Made by a program: the position numbers and the translations under genes. A stretch of DNA of 64,000 nt from Formosa agariphila KMM 3901 (GTDB lineage: Bacteria; Bacteroidota; Bacteroidia; Flavobacteriales; Flavobacteriaceae). Numbering within the stretch: the stretch's first letter is position 1; the number at the start of each line of letters is the position of its first letter. The stretch spans positions 3,422,001 through 3,486,000 of the forward strand of contig NZ_HG315671.1 of the NCBI RefSeq assembly GCF_000723205.1, written 5' to 3'. Positions 1 to 7,877 of this stretch are shown here, piece after piece. The notes under the pieces were generated by a model, which was not told the origin of the DNA, did no database searches, and saw only the letters and a program-made list of their open reading frames with translations.

Positions 1-253
1 ATTATTAAGCCTGCTTTGGAATGGAGCAGAACCAAGACAATATTTTATAGAAGTTGGTGTCTATTTTCTAAAAAAAGGAGTTGGCTATGAGGTTGGCCAA
101 ATTATAAGAGAAAAGAAAATTAACCATATAAAAGGCAAAAGCTTAAAGGTTTGGGTGGTTAAAGATATTACGTATAGTTTACGACATAATAAGGTTGATA
201 GTGTACTTGAAACGCAATTAATTAACGAGAATAACAAATACAGGCTGGATTGA
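1..253 (+). CDS. Partial phage protein, C-terminal fragment
   Basis: The frame is open from position 2 to the TGA at 251-253 and gives the last 83 residues of a protein whose start lies left of the window. The fragment is basic and rich in beta-prone segments, and no family is recognised. Its stop overlaps the TTG start of the terminase (TTGA overlap), so the two are translationally coupled. In Mu the gene just before the large terminase encodes the small terminase subunit (gp27). That position makes a small-terminase role possible, but nothing in the sequence itself proves it. Confidence 0.55.
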   Translation, partial: LLSLLWNGAEPRQYFIEVGVYFLKKGVGYEVGQIIREKKINHIKGKSLKVWVVKDITYSLRHNKVDSVLETQLINENNKYRLD

Positions 254-1764
254 AAAGGGACGATAAATTAGCATTAGAACGCTATAAAAAGCGGTTAGAA
301 TTTGCGCGAAGTGCAGGCGAAGTCAATCCTTTTGAGACTACACAGGAACAAAAGAATAGGATTGCACGTTGTAAATCGTCTTACGAATCTATGTGTACCG
401 AATACTTTCCTCACTATGCAACTTCAAAACCTGCAGCCAGTCATTTAGAATCGGCAAACTACATACTAAAGCACAAAACAGGTAAAAAGTTTGACGAGAT
501 GCCTCGTGGTTTTGGTAAATCTGTTATGGACAATGTGCTTATTCCAATATGGCTTTGGATGAATGACCAAGCTCATTATATGGTTGTTGTAACAGTAAGT
601 AAAGACCGTGCTTCAGAATTGCTAGAAGACATACGAGCTGAGTTTGAAGGTAATCCCAAAATTATACATGATTTTGGTGAGCAATACAATATTGGACAAT
701 GGGAAAAAGGGTTCTTTATTACTAAAAGTGGGTTTGTTGGTAAGGCTCTTGGTGCAGGTCAATCTGTAAGAGGATTACGTGTAAAAAGTAGACGTCCAGA
801 TTACATAGTGGTCGATGATTTAGAGACTAAAGAAACGATTAAAAACCCAAAACGACAAGATGATTTAGTAAAGTGGATTGAGCGTGACCTTATCCCGACT
901 ATGGATGGGGATATACGTCGTTTTACTTATGCAAATAACCGTTTTGCTCCTGTAATGATTCAAACTAAATTACAGGAACGCCATCCAAAATGGAAAGTGA
1001 TTCACGTTAAAGCTTACGACCCTATAACCTATAAACCTACATGGCCTGAGAAATACTCAGACACGTATTACAAGGAGTTGGAATCTGAAATTGGAACATT
1101 AGCGTGTCAAGCTGAATATTTACAAATACCCCATGTAGAAGGTGCTATCTTTAAACAAGAACACATACAGTGGTCGCCATTACCAAAGCTTAATCAATAT
1201 AAAATAATTGTTGGAACTTGGGATGTTGCATATTCTGGGAAGTCTACAGGAGATTATAATGCTATAGCTGTACAAGGCTTATGGAATAAAAATTTTTATG
1301 TTATAGACACTTTTGTAAAGCAATGTAAAATGCGCGATGCTGTTGCCTACATGTGCGATTTTCAAAAGCGATTACCAAAAACTGTTATTGTGCATTGGCG
1401 TTTTGAAGCTCAGTTCTGGAACGACGAAGTAGAACGTATTATTAAAGAAACCGAAACCGCTTTTGGTATTAAACTAAACATTGTAAAGTTTACTGTGCCT
1501 AAAGTTAAAAAGTACGACCGTGTGTTAACCCTGCATCCGTATTACCAAAATAGTCGCATTTTCTACAACGAAAATTTAAAAAGCCACAACGATACTCAAG
1601 TAGGTATTGCGCAATTACTAGGTATAGAACCCAACTATAAAACGCACGACGATTTTCCAGATACACACCAACAAGGAATCGCATTTTTAGAACCTTACAA
1701 CCAACCTAATACAGGGCTTAATTACCACCAAGGCAAAATGCGCCCTAAAAACGAACGGATATGA
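250..1764 (+). CDS. Phage terminase large subunit (Mu gp28-like)
   Basis: This 504-residue protein is the DNA-packaging motor: the N-terminal ATPase drives DNA into the prohead and the C-terminal nuclease cuts the genome. A Walker A-like loop RGFGKS lies at residues 86-91 and a Walker B strand YIVVDD at 185-190. An RNase H-like nuclease segment starts at GTWDVAYSG (322-330), with D325 and D335 as candidate metal ligands. The length fits the family. The start is a TTG that overlaps the previous stop. The stop overlaps the ATG of the next gene (ATGA), so it opens the head module visible here. Confidence 0.92.
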   Translation: MKRDDKLALERYKKRLEFARSAGEVNPFETTQEQKNRIARCKSSYESMCTEYFPHYATSKPAASHLESANYILKHKTGKKFDEMPRGFGKSVMDNVLIPIWLWMNDQAHYMVVVTVSKDRASELLEDIRAEFEGNPKIIHDFGEQYNIGQWEKGFFITKSGFVGKALGAGQSVRGLRVKSRRPDYIVVDDLETKETIKNPKRQDDLVKWIERDLIPTMDGDIRRFTYANNRFAPVMIQTKLQERHPKWKVIHVKAYDPITYKPTWPEKYSDTYYKELESEIGTLACQAEYLQIPHVEGAIFKQEHIQWSPLPKLNQYKIIVGTWDVAYSGKSTGDYNAIAVQGLWNKNFYVIDTFVKQCKMRDAVAYMCDFQKRLPKTVIVHWRFEAQFWNDEVERIIKETETAFGIKLNIVKFTVPKVKKYDRVLTLHPYYQNSRIFYNENLKSHNDTQVGIAQLLGIEPNYKTHDDFPDTHQQGIAFLEPYNQPNTGLNYHQGKMRPKNERI

Positions 1765-2180
1765 TTTATATTACTCAAGACGATTTAAAAACCGAGAGTT
1801 TCGAGCGGTTTATTACCGAAAGCACAAGCGACTTTCCTACGGTAATAGACAAAGCCGAAGAGAAAAGCATTGGCATTGCCAAAACTCTTTTAAAAGGGCG
1901 TTATGATGTGGTTCTTATTTTCGATGAAACAACTCCTGTACGTGATGAATTTTTAGTTGAAATTATTACAAAACTTACCACTTGTAAAATATTTGGACGT
2001 AATGCAGCTAGAAAACTACCTACCGACCTAAAAGACGATTACGATTGGGCAATGAAACAACTCGAGAAAATAAACGCAGGACGTTTGGTGTTAGATCTTC
2101 CATTAATAACCTCCAGTTCTGGGGCTCCAACCAGCGACACCATTTGGGGCAATAACACCAACAAAAACTTTTACATCTAA
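1761..2180 (+). CDS. DUF1320 / Mu gp36-like head protein
   Basis: The 139-residue acidic protein begins with MIYITQDDLK and has the helical pattern of the DUF1320 (Mu gp36) family, short virion proteins thought to act at head completion or the head-tail joint. It sits between terminase and portal, overlapping the first by 4 nt and the second by 1 nt (TAATG), so the three are translationally coupled. The last 25 residues are Ser/Thr/Asn-rich and look unstructured. The family call rests on the N-terminal motif, length and context. The exact role in the particle is not known from sequence. Confidence 0.65.
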   Translation: MIYITQDDLKTESFERFITESTSDFPTVIDKAEEKSIGIAKTLLKGRYDVVLIFDETTPVRDEFLVEIITKLTTCKIFGRNAARKLPTDLKDDYDWAMKQLEKINAGRLVLDLPLITSSSGAPTSDTIWGNNTNKNFYI

Positions 2181-3475
2181 TGAAAATACCACCTTTTTTA
2201 TACAACCCCATTGCTAAGTATGTATTACGTAATACAGACGAACGTGTGTTACGTGTTGTAGCCGAAACAAAATCGGGTAACAAACGTATATCAGATCTAA
2301 CAACAAAAGAATCTATTAGTATGCAGGCTCAAACCCTCGAACAATGGAAAATGGCATTGTTGTTAGCTAGTGATCCTGAAGAACCAAGTCGTGCAGAATT
2401 AGACAAACTGTATAAAAATTTACGTTTAGACAATCATTTGGTGTCTCAGTTTGAAAATCGTACAGAACCAGTACAAGGCTCAGATTTTAAATTTGTAGAT
2501 GCAAACGGTAAAGAAAACGAAGATGCTAAATCCCTATTTGAGGCGCAATGGTTTATCGAGTTTGTTGGTATTTGTATGAGTTCTAAATGGGAAGGCACTA
2601 AAGTAATAGAACTTTACGATCTGGACGACAATATGTTTTTAAAAGACGTGGTAGAAATACCATTAAGTCACATTGTACCTAGTAAAGGTTTAATTTTAAA
2701 AGAGGCAGGAGGCACAGAAGGTTGGAACTATAAAGAAGGTGTTTATGCAGATATGTATATTCAAGTAGGCAAAGATAATTTCTTAGGGATGTTAGCCCAA
2801 CTAGCTCCAATTGTGCTTGCTAAAAAACTGGGGGTTGGGAGTTGGTTAGATTATATAGAAAAATATGGTGTGCCTTCCATTTTCGCGATTACCGATCGTG
2901 AAGACCAGGAACGTTTAGACCAATTGTATGAAGCTTTATTAAATTTCAAGTCCAACAACTTTATGGTTGGGCGAGGACAAGAGAAATTCGAGATTGGTAA
3001 AGACACAGGAACAGACGCCTATAATACTTTCGATAGACTTATTGAGCGTGCAAATAGTGAAATGAGCAAACGTATTGTTGGTGCTACAGGTACGAGCGAC
3101 GAAAAGAGTCACGTAGGAGCAGCACAAGTACATGCCGATATTTTAGGCACCAAGCATAAGCTAGACAAGTTCTTTATAAAAGTTATAATTAACAATCAAC
3201 TTATACCAAGACTGGTTAAGTTATCGCCTGCTTATGCATCTTTAGCTCATTTAAAATTTGAATGGGACGACACCGAAAGTTTAACCTTAAAAGAACTTTT
3301 ACAAGCCATTAAAGATTTAAGTAGTTTTTACGAATTCGATATTAAAGAACTAGAAAACCGTACAGGGCTACCAATTACTGGCATTAAACAAACTTCAACT
3401 GAACCTCCTACAGTTCCAGTTCCAGACCCAGAGCCAGAGCCAGAACCAACGACTAAAAAAAAAAGCCTAAAGTAA
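2180..3475 (+). CDS. DUF935 phage portal protein (Mu gp29-like)
   Basis: The 431-residue protein has the DUF935 portal layout: an N-terminal segment with the family-typical phrase MALLLASDPEEPSR (residues about 54-67), a central portal fold including WLDYIEKYGVPSIFAI (about 222-237), and a tail LPITGIKQ. The portal forms the dodecameric ring through which DNA enters the head and to which the tail joins. The C-terminus is a proline/glutamate repeat (PVPDPEPEPEP) followed by a lysine run encoded by ten A residues. The next gene has no start codon, so some ribosomes or transcripts probably continue into it by a frame change at this A run (see findings). Confidence 0.9.
   Translation: MKIPPFLYNPIAKYVLRNTDERVLRVVAETKSGNKRISDLTTKESISMQAQTLEQWKMALLLASDPEEPSRAELDKLYKNLRLDNHLVSQFENRTEPVQGSDFKFVDANGKENEDAKSLFEAQWFIEFVGICMSSKWEGTKVIELYDLDDNMFLKDVVEIPLSHIVPSKGLILKEAGGTEGWNYKEGVYADMYIQVGKDNFLGMLAQLAPIVLAKKLGVGSWLDYIEKYGVPSIFAITDREDQERLDQLYEALLNFKSNNFMVGRGQEKFEIGKDTGTDAYNTFDRLIERANSEMSKRIVGATGTSDEKSHVGAAQVHADILGTKHKLDKFFIKVIINNQLIPRLVKLSPAYASLAHLKFEWDDTESLTLKELLQAIKDLSSFYEFDIKELENRTGLPITGIKQTSTEPPTVPVPDPEPEPEPTTKKKSLK
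3455..3465 (+). promoter_or_regulatory. Candidate recoding site: A10-G slippery run
   Basis: Ten A residues followed by G lie 8 nt before the portal stop codon. In the portal frame the run contains the heptamer A-AAA-AAA. Moving back one base enters the frame of the head protein, which stays open from 3457 to 4752. That frame has no ATG, GTG or TTG before 3934. Ribosomal -1 slippage or transcriptional slippage would give an 857-residue portal-head fusion. A sequencing error or an inactivating indel in the homopolymer is the alternative. Confidence 0.5.
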
Positions 3476-4752
3476 ATGCTATAGCACAAATAGAGGCGTA
3501 TTATGCAGCACCTAAATGTAGTCATGTATTACCCGATCCAGTAGCAGTAAATTTAAATCCGTGGAATAAGGTAATAAACAGAATTGCAAAAGAGCTACAT
3601 ACAGGTAAACTTAAACCGTCGGATTTAGACCAGGAACTTGTACAAAAAACATACGACACTCTAAATGGTGGTGTCGCTGAAGGTTATGGTGCACGTTACC
3701 ACCAATACAGCGAGCAAAACAGTGCTACAGTACAACGTTTACAACAAAATCTTTACCAGTTTTCTGCGGCTAAAACCTACCAGCAATTAGCAGAATACAA
3801 TAGCTTTTTAACCGATGAAAACGGCAAAGAACGATCGTTTAACGATTTTAAAAAACTGGTATTAGACAAACACCCGAAGTACAATAAAAACTACCTGCAG
3901 GCAGAATACCAAACGGCAAAAGCGTCTGGACAAATGGCGGCTAAATGGCAGGGGTTTCAGCGTAACAAAACACGATATCCGTATTTAAAATATAAAACTG
4001 TTGGAGACGAACACGTACGCGACGACCATGCAGGTTTAGACGGTTTTATTGCTCATATAGATGATCCTATTTGGGATAGAATATACCCACCAAACGATTG
4101 GAGATGCCGTTGTTATGTAGTGCAAACTAACCAAGCTCCAGAAGACGATGCCGTACCAGACTTAAAGTTTATGAAACCTGCCTTTAGTGTAAATGTTGGT
4201 AAAACAGGCGTGGTGTTTAACGATCAAGCACACCCGTATTTTATAATCCCGAAAAAAGACGAAAAACGCATGCAAGTCGCTTTTGAAAGTATGAAGTTGC
4301 GTTTGGCCTATGGTAAAGCAAAATACACTTCGCCAACGGGCAGCAAAATATTTGTACACCCGTTTGCAGATCCAGTAGACTTGTACGACAATTACTCGAA
4401 TGCGGTTTTAATTTCAAATACGCTTAAACTCAATGTAAAATTAAGACCTCATATTGATGGTGCCGTGTTACTGAATACGAAAAATCCCGAGTATCTAATT
4501 AATAATAAAACTGGTGAGCGCAAAGCTCCAGAAGGACTAAACTTTAGAAACGTGTTACGTAAAGCGGTTAAACAAGGTAGCGAGGTTGTTGTTATTGATT
4601 TAGTTGATAATCCAAACCCTTATAAAAATGTGAAAGCCGTATTAACACAGCAATTAAGCAGACAAGATAGATTTCCATCAATCAAGGAAATTATTTTAAT
4701 ATCTAAAGACCGTAAAACAATAGAAAGCATTAAACGAAGTGCCGTAAAATAA
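3457..4752 (+). CDS. Phage head morphogenesis protein with CdiA-type nuclease-like tail
   Basis: The open frame encodes about 430 residues with no ordinary start codon in its first 159 codons. The middle carries the Mu-F/SPP1-gp7 signature, visible as DDHAGLDGF, IYPPNDWRCRC and flanking residues (about 4020-4115). These minor head proteins bind the portal and help prohead assembly. The last roughly 120 residues contain NPEYLINNKTGERKAPEG and a later VVVIDL strand, a layout like the C-terminal tRNase domain of some CdiA toxins. The ERK triplet could be the catalytic E-x-K. Such nuclease-fold tails are known on phage minor head proteins. Translation probably comes from frame change out of the portal gene. 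The ATG at 3934 would remove the N-terminal third. Confidence 0.75.
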   Translation, partial: KKKPKVNAIAQIEAYYAAPKCSHVLPDPVAVNLNPWNKVINRIAKELHTGKLKPSDLDQELVQKTYDTLNGGVAEGYGARYHQYSEQNSATVQRLQQNLYQFSAAKTYQQLAEYNSFLTDENGKERSFNDFKKLVLDKHPKYNKNYLQAEYQTAKASGQMAAKWQGFQRNKTRYPYLKYKTVGDEHVRDDHAGLDGFIAHIDDPIWDRIYPPNDWRCRCYVVQTNQAPEDDAVPDLKFMKPAFSVNVGKTGVVFNDQAHPYFIIPKKDEKRMQVAFESMKLRLAYGKAKYTSPTGSKIFVHPFADPVDLYDNYSNAVLISNTLKLNVKLRPHIDGAVLLNTKNPEYLINNKTGERKAPEGLNFRNVLRKAVKQGSEVVVIDLVDNPNPYKNVKAVLTQQLSRQDRFPSIKEIILISKDRKTIESIKRSAVK

Positions 4753-4753
4753 C

Positions 4754-4776
4754 AAAAGCAACCCGAAGGCTGCTTT
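4754..4776 (+). terminator. Weak hairpin after the head gene
   Basis: The sequence AAAGCAACC-CGAA-GGCTGCTTT directly after the head-protein stop can fold into a short stem with one mismatch and a GNRA-like loop. There is only a short T run, so it may act as a weak terminator or mRNA stabiliser. A second tiny hairpin (GAATG-CA-CATTC) follows. Confidence 0.3.
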
Positions 4777-4838
4777 GGTGTGAATGCACATTCTTGATGT
4801 TACTCGCGAACTTCGTCACATTACAAAGATACAAAAAA

Positions 4839-5351
4839 ATGAATACCATAAACCAAATGCCCGATTTTATGGCTATGGCCGAACAACTAAAGCTCGACCT
4901 CCAGAGTGATGCCGAAATTATGGGTACAGATTTTATTCATAACAATTTTTATAAAGAAGGATGGCACGGATCAAGTTTTGAAGCTTGGGAGCAAAAAAAA
5001 CAAAGTAACAGTTATCAATTACTTCGTGTAACAAACTATTTATTTAACTCTATCCAAGTAGCCTCTAGTACTACTGAGCGTGTAATATGGGAAGCCGATG
5101 CACCATATGCACAAATACACAATGAAGGTGGGGTTTTAAATATACCAATAACAGAACGCTCAAGAAAATTCTTTTGGTTTATGTTTAAAGCAACTGGAGA
5201 GGAAAAATGGAAATGGATGGCACTAACAAAAAATGAACGTTTTACTGTAAAAATAGATAAACGACAATTTATGGGAGACTCCGAGATCTTTACTTCAGAT
5301 TGGGAAGCCCATGCAATAAACGAAATTATAACACGATTTAAACACCTTTAA
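4839..5351 (+). CDS. Phage virion morphogenesis protein (Mu gpG-like)
   Basis: The 170-residue protein matches the pattern of the phage virion morphogenesis family (Mu gpG/P2 gpS): an N-terminal helix, a WHGSSFEAW segment, a VTNYLFNSI segment and the conserved YAQIHNEGG motif (about residues 90-98). The family is needed for tail completion or head-tail joining. The ATG at 4839 was chosen because it follows an A-rich leader; an in-frame upstream ATG at 4794 would add 15 residues unlike the family. It lies 12 nt before the next gene, in the same direction. Confidence 0.8.
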   Translation: MNTINQMPDFMAMAEQLKLDLQSDAEIMGTDFIHNNFYKEGWHGSSFEAWEQKKQSNSYQLLRVTNYLFNSIQVASSTTERVIWEADAPYAQIHNEGGVLNIPITERSRKFFWFMFKATGEEKWKWMALTKNERFTVKIDKRQFMGDSEIFTSDWEAHAINEIITRFKHL

Positions 5352-5363
5352 AATACCATTAAA

Positions 5364-5876
5364 ATGCAAGACTGGAAATCACTTTATAAAGAACACGCAA
5401 CCTTATTAACAGATAAAGCAACTGCGGTTCGGTGGATAGATTTATGGCATAACCAAGTCAATTTTTTAACCACGGAACATCCATTCCCAACACCTGCAGT
5501 ATTTTTAAGTTATAGAACATTAAGCACTGTAGACGTTAGTAATAAGGTGCAAAATGTACGTGTACAAGTAGATGTGTACTTGTATTACGAAACATTTGCA
5601 GACACATATAGAGATTCATTTAACCAGGATAGTGCGTTAAATTTTATAGACCTTATGGATACGATAAACGCAGCCTTTCATGGTTCTGAAGGCGAAAACT
5701 ACAGCAGCATGCGTAGATTAGGTTTTGCTCCTGTAGATACAGGTAATGCAGGCAATTTATACAGAATAAGTTATGAGTGCACTTTAATGGATTATTCTGC
5801 TGTGAAAGCTTACGACGATCACGAAATTAAAGATTTGGCAATTGAGCAAAACGATACACCTTACGATGTATCTTAA
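5364..5876 (+). CDS. Phage tail-terminator/connector-like protein
   Basis: The protein has 170 residues with alternating helices and beta strands (for example VQNVRVQVDVYLYYE, then LYRISYECTLMDY near the end). This is the compact alpha/beta pattern of tail-terminator or head-tail connector proteins. It is the last gene of the head module in this window and is followed at once by a strong terminator. No named family is recognised with certainty. Position after a gpG-like gene supports a joining role. A minor tail or unknown structural function remains possible. Confidence 0.5.
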   Translation: MQDWKSLYKEHATLLTDKATAVRWIDLWHNQVNFLTTEHPFPTPAVFLSYRTLSTVDVSNKVQNVRVQVDVYLYYETFADTYRDSFNQDSALNFIDLMDTINAAFHGSEGENYSSMRRLGFAPVDTGNAGNLYRISYECTLMDYSAVKAYDDHEIKDLAIEQNDTPYDVS

Positions 5877-5880
5877 CACA

Positions 5881-5912
5881 AAAAAACCTCACTAAAATTA
5901 GTGAGGTTTTTT
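5881..5912. terminator. Bidirectional terminator between head and early genes
   Basis: A perfect 15-bp stem (5881-5895 with 5898-5912, core CCTCACTAA/TTAGTGAGG) has A and T runs on its outer sides. It can end both the rightward head transcript and the leftward early transcript, which converge here. Confidence 0.9.
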
Positions 5913-5972
5913 ACAACGTTCAAAATTGTATGGTGTTCTTAACACTTTAGAGTGCTAATATAGTCTTTTTTA

Positions 5973-6380
5973 TCAAACTTCTGAATGACTGCCTTTTGTT
6001 AGGTATTCTAATTTAGCAGAGATATAATGTGCTAATTTATAATTTTTGTCGTCTACAGCTCGTTTTAAATCGGCTTCTAAATCGGTAATTGCAATAGGTT
6101 CTAAATAAGTATTTGGTCTTAATTTTTCAAGTTCTATTTCTGTTTCATTAAGTTCTACAGTTAAAAAACTATCATCTACGTTAAACTTAAATGGTATAAG
6201 TCCTAAATAGAATTGAATATCTATCTCCTCGTTGTCGTAATCTGAAGCAAAAGCTTTTAAAGATGTCCAATGTTGCTTACCATTAAAAGTTTCGATAGTA
6301 CCTTTCTCTGTACAGAAAAAAGAAAAGGCATGTAAGCCATTATTCGTAATGTCACTACCTAAATCTATAAATTGTTTCAT
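5973..6380 (-). CDS. Hypothetical phage protein
   Basis: The 135-residue acidic protein starts with MKQFIDLGSDITNNGL. Its first half is predicted beta-rich (IDIQFYLGLIPFKFNV), and its second half contains helices such as DLEADLKRAVDDKNYKLAHYISAKLEYL. It has no signal peptide or membrane segment. It is the last gene of the leftward early operon, 2 nt after the previous stop, and ends before the shared terminator. No family is recognised. The clean coupling and codon use support a real gene. Confidence 0.65.
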   Translation of the reverse strand: MKQFIDLGSDITNNGLHAFSFFCTEKGTIETFNGKQHWTSLKAFASDYDNEEIDIQFYLGLIPFKFNVDDSFLTVELNETEIELEKLRPNTYLEPIAITDLEADLKRAVDDKNYKLAHYISAKLEYLTKGSHSEV

Positions 6381-6382
6381 AA

Positions 6383-6565
6383 TTAAACGCGTTGAAAAAT
6401 AATGTCTTCTATGGTTTTAACTTCTCGAAAAAAAGCACTTGCAAGTTTATGACGAATCCACTCGTCTGAAAACTTTTGCACACCGTATTCTTTTACATTG
6501 GTTAGGCGTTCGTGTTCCTTGCGTATGGTGTCGTAAAATTGGTTGGTTGTGTTTTTGGCGGCCAT
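6383..6565 (-). CDS. Small hypothetical phage protein
   Basis: The 60-residue protein begins MAAKNTTNQF and is mostly helical and charged, with segments such as YDTIRKEHERL and SDEWIRHKLASAFFREV. The ATG at 6565 was preferred to an in-frame TTG at 6592. The next gene starts 2 nt after its stop, which supports a shared transcript. The length and charge would fit a small DNA-binding or regulatory phage protein, but no helix-turn-helix or zinc motif is evident and no function is assigned. Confidence 0.6.
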   Translation of the reverse strand: MAAKNTTNQFYDTIRKEHERLTNVKEYGVQKFSDEWIRHKLASAFFREVKTIEDIIFQRV

Positions 6566-6612
6566 TACACAAATTAAATATAAACCCTCCAATTTACCAA
6601 AAGCAGTTTTTA

Positions 6613-7017
6613 TTAGTTGACCGCGTATTTTAAACCAGTCTCATATTTTTGTTTGGATTCCAAAAGCATATTTTTTTGAGACGGATCAAAATTTTCTATA
6701 GGCATAAACGAATTGGCTTGAGCAAACAATGCATTAGCTTTTGCTAAAATAGGATCTACTAATGTCTGATCTACTTGATACACTTGATATGCAGCTTCAA
6801 AATAATGATCGGCTAATAGATATAAAGCTGAAGCTTTAGCCTTATTACATTTGGCTTCTGGATTAGTTGTACACAGTTTTTCTATCTGTTTAAGTCCTGT
6901 TCGTAAATCTTCAGTAGAAGATTGTGGTTGTATGTATTGTTTAAAAACATCGGTTAAGCTTTGCGAGTGCAATGAAGCTGTAAACAATAAAACGGCTATT
7001 ATTAAGAGTTGTCTCAT
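6613..7017 (-). CDS. Exported helical phage protein
   Basis: The 134-residue protein begins with a clear signal peptide (MRQLLIIAVLLFTASLHSQS), with cleavage likely near residues 18-19. The mature part is predicted all-helical, with two cysteines (CTTNPEAKC) that could form a disulfide in the periplasm. Repeats of alanine-rich helices (KASALYLLADHYFEAAYQVY) are reminiscent of TPR-like packing. A phage-encoded periplasmic protein could serve lysis, superinfection exclusion or host fitness. Nothing in the sequence decides between these. It is the first gene after the opposite-strand cassette. Confidence 0.65.
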   Translation of the reverse strand: MRQLLIIAVLLFTASLHSQSLTDVFKQYIQPQSSTEDLRTGLKQIEKLCTTNPEAKCNKAKASALYLLADHYFEAAYQVYQVDQTLVDPILAKANALFAQANSFMPIENFDPSQKNMLLESKQKYETGLKYAVN

Positions 7018-7195
7018 GAGTTTAATTTTTCTAAAAATAACAAAGCCTACTATAAAATAGCAAGCTTTGTAAAAATATTGGTTGTAATAAAGGTTTTAGC
7101 CTGTAAAGTGTAAGTTTCAATTCATGTAAATGAGTTGTCCTTTTATGTAATACTCCTTTGTTTTACATTTAAATTTAATTTAAAAATATATTATT

Positions 7196-7435
7196 ATGTT
7201 AAACATTAGTTTTATTCAAACAGACACAGAAAAAGAGTTATTCAAATTTAAATTGAAAGCTGTTCCTAGACGCAAAGAGTTTATTATTTATGATGATTTA
7301 CAATACATAGTAGATTATGTATTCTATAGTCCAGGACAATTAATTAGGGTATTAATTAGTCCTACAGATACTTCATTTTTTAAAACGGAAACATCTAAGA
7401 GAATTCCTTTTTCGGATCCTATTGTGGTAGTCTAA
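7196..7435 (+). CDS. Small accessory protein, paralogue-like pair member 1
   Basis: The 79-residue protein contains AVPRRKEFIIYDDLQYIVDYVFYS followed by IRVLIS (quoted in parts: PRRKEF, DDLQYIVDYVF). This P-x(4)-E-x-I-x(2)-D-x(3)-YIV-x(2)-V-x-F pattern recurs in the next small gene. It resembles short beta-barrel-like domains in which a charged loop precedes a YxVxxV strand, but no family can be named. It lies on the + strand inside a - strand operon, so it belongs to the inserted accessory cassette. The TTATTATGTTA context at the start matches that of the next gene. Confidence 0.6.
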   Translation: MLNISFIQTDTEKELFKFKLKAVPRRKEFIIYDDLQYIVDYVFYSPGQLIRVLISPTDTSFFKTETSKRIPFSDPIVVV

Positions 7436-7481
7436 AATTAAGCATGGATTTCATGTCTTAAACAATTTCAACAGTTAGTTT

Positions 7482-7489
7482 TAGGTTTG
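7482..7489 (+). promoter_or_regulatory. Candidate Bacteroidota -7 box (TAGGTTTG)
   Basis: TAGGTTTG fits the Bacteroidota consensus TAnnTTTG and lies 24 nt before the ATG at 7513. No convincing -33 TTG was found, so this is a candidate for a promoter inside the accessory cassette. Confidence 0.4.
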
Positions 7490-7512
7490 GAACTAATTTA
7501 AACTTATTAATT

Positions 7513-7683
7513 ATGTTAGTATCTTATTACACTATTGAAAGTGGAGATTTGTTTATGTCTTGGGCTAGCAGCTTACCTAAATTGAACGAGGTTATACTGA
7601 GCAAAGACATGAAATACATTGTTAAAGATGTGAAATTTGGTTTTAATGTATATTACATTTTAGTAGAAAGAAAATACATTTAA
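7513..7683 (+). CDS. Small accessory protein, paralogue-like pair member 2
   Basis: The frame encodes 56 residues: MLVSYYTIESGDLF, then SLPKLNEVILSKDMKYIV and KDVKFGFNVYYILVER. It aligns with the preceding 79-residue protein over P-x(4)-E-x-I-x(2)-D-x(3)-YIV-x(2)-V-x-F, about nine identities in 33 positions, which suggests an old tandem duplication followed by shortening. The ATG sits in an AATTATGTTA context almost identical to that of its neighbour. A hairpin follows the stop. The function is unknown. Confidence 0.5.
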   Translation: MLVSYYTIESGDLFMSWASSLPKLNEVILSKDMKYIVKDVKFGFNVYYILVERKYI

Positions 7684-7690
7684 ACTAAAA

Positions 7691-7725
7691 ATGGTAACGA
7701 CTTTTTTGTCGTTACCATAGCTTTA
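7691..7725 (+). terminator. Hairpin terminator after small genes
   Basis: A perfect 11-bp stem (7691-7701 with 7708-7718, ATGGTAACGAC/GTCGTTACCAT) has a T6 loop. The 3' tail is A-rich rather than T-rich, so termination may be partial on the + strand. It separates the two tiny genes from the RexA/RexB-like pair. Confidence 0.55.
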
Positions 7726-7877
7726 AAAAAAAGGTATATACTTATCTACTTTAAATCGTTTTGAGGTTATCTAGCTTTTATTTGCTACTAAATAATTAAC
7801 ATTTGAAAATTAGTTTTACTAAATTGTCAACCATTTTTATCTTTCAATTTAAATTAAACTAATTTAACCTCTAATAA

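Noticed and set aside
2020-2283. Antisense 87-residue frame over the gp36-like and portal genes
   Set aside because: Composition is atypical and it fully overlaps coupled genes on the other strand.
3328-3525. Antisense frame with Gly/Ser repeats over the portal tail
   Set aside because: It is the mirror of the Pro/Glu repeat coding region and has no independent start context.
4794-4838. Earlier ATG for the gpG-like protein
   Set aside because: The added residues are unlike the family and there is a better A-rich leader at 4839.
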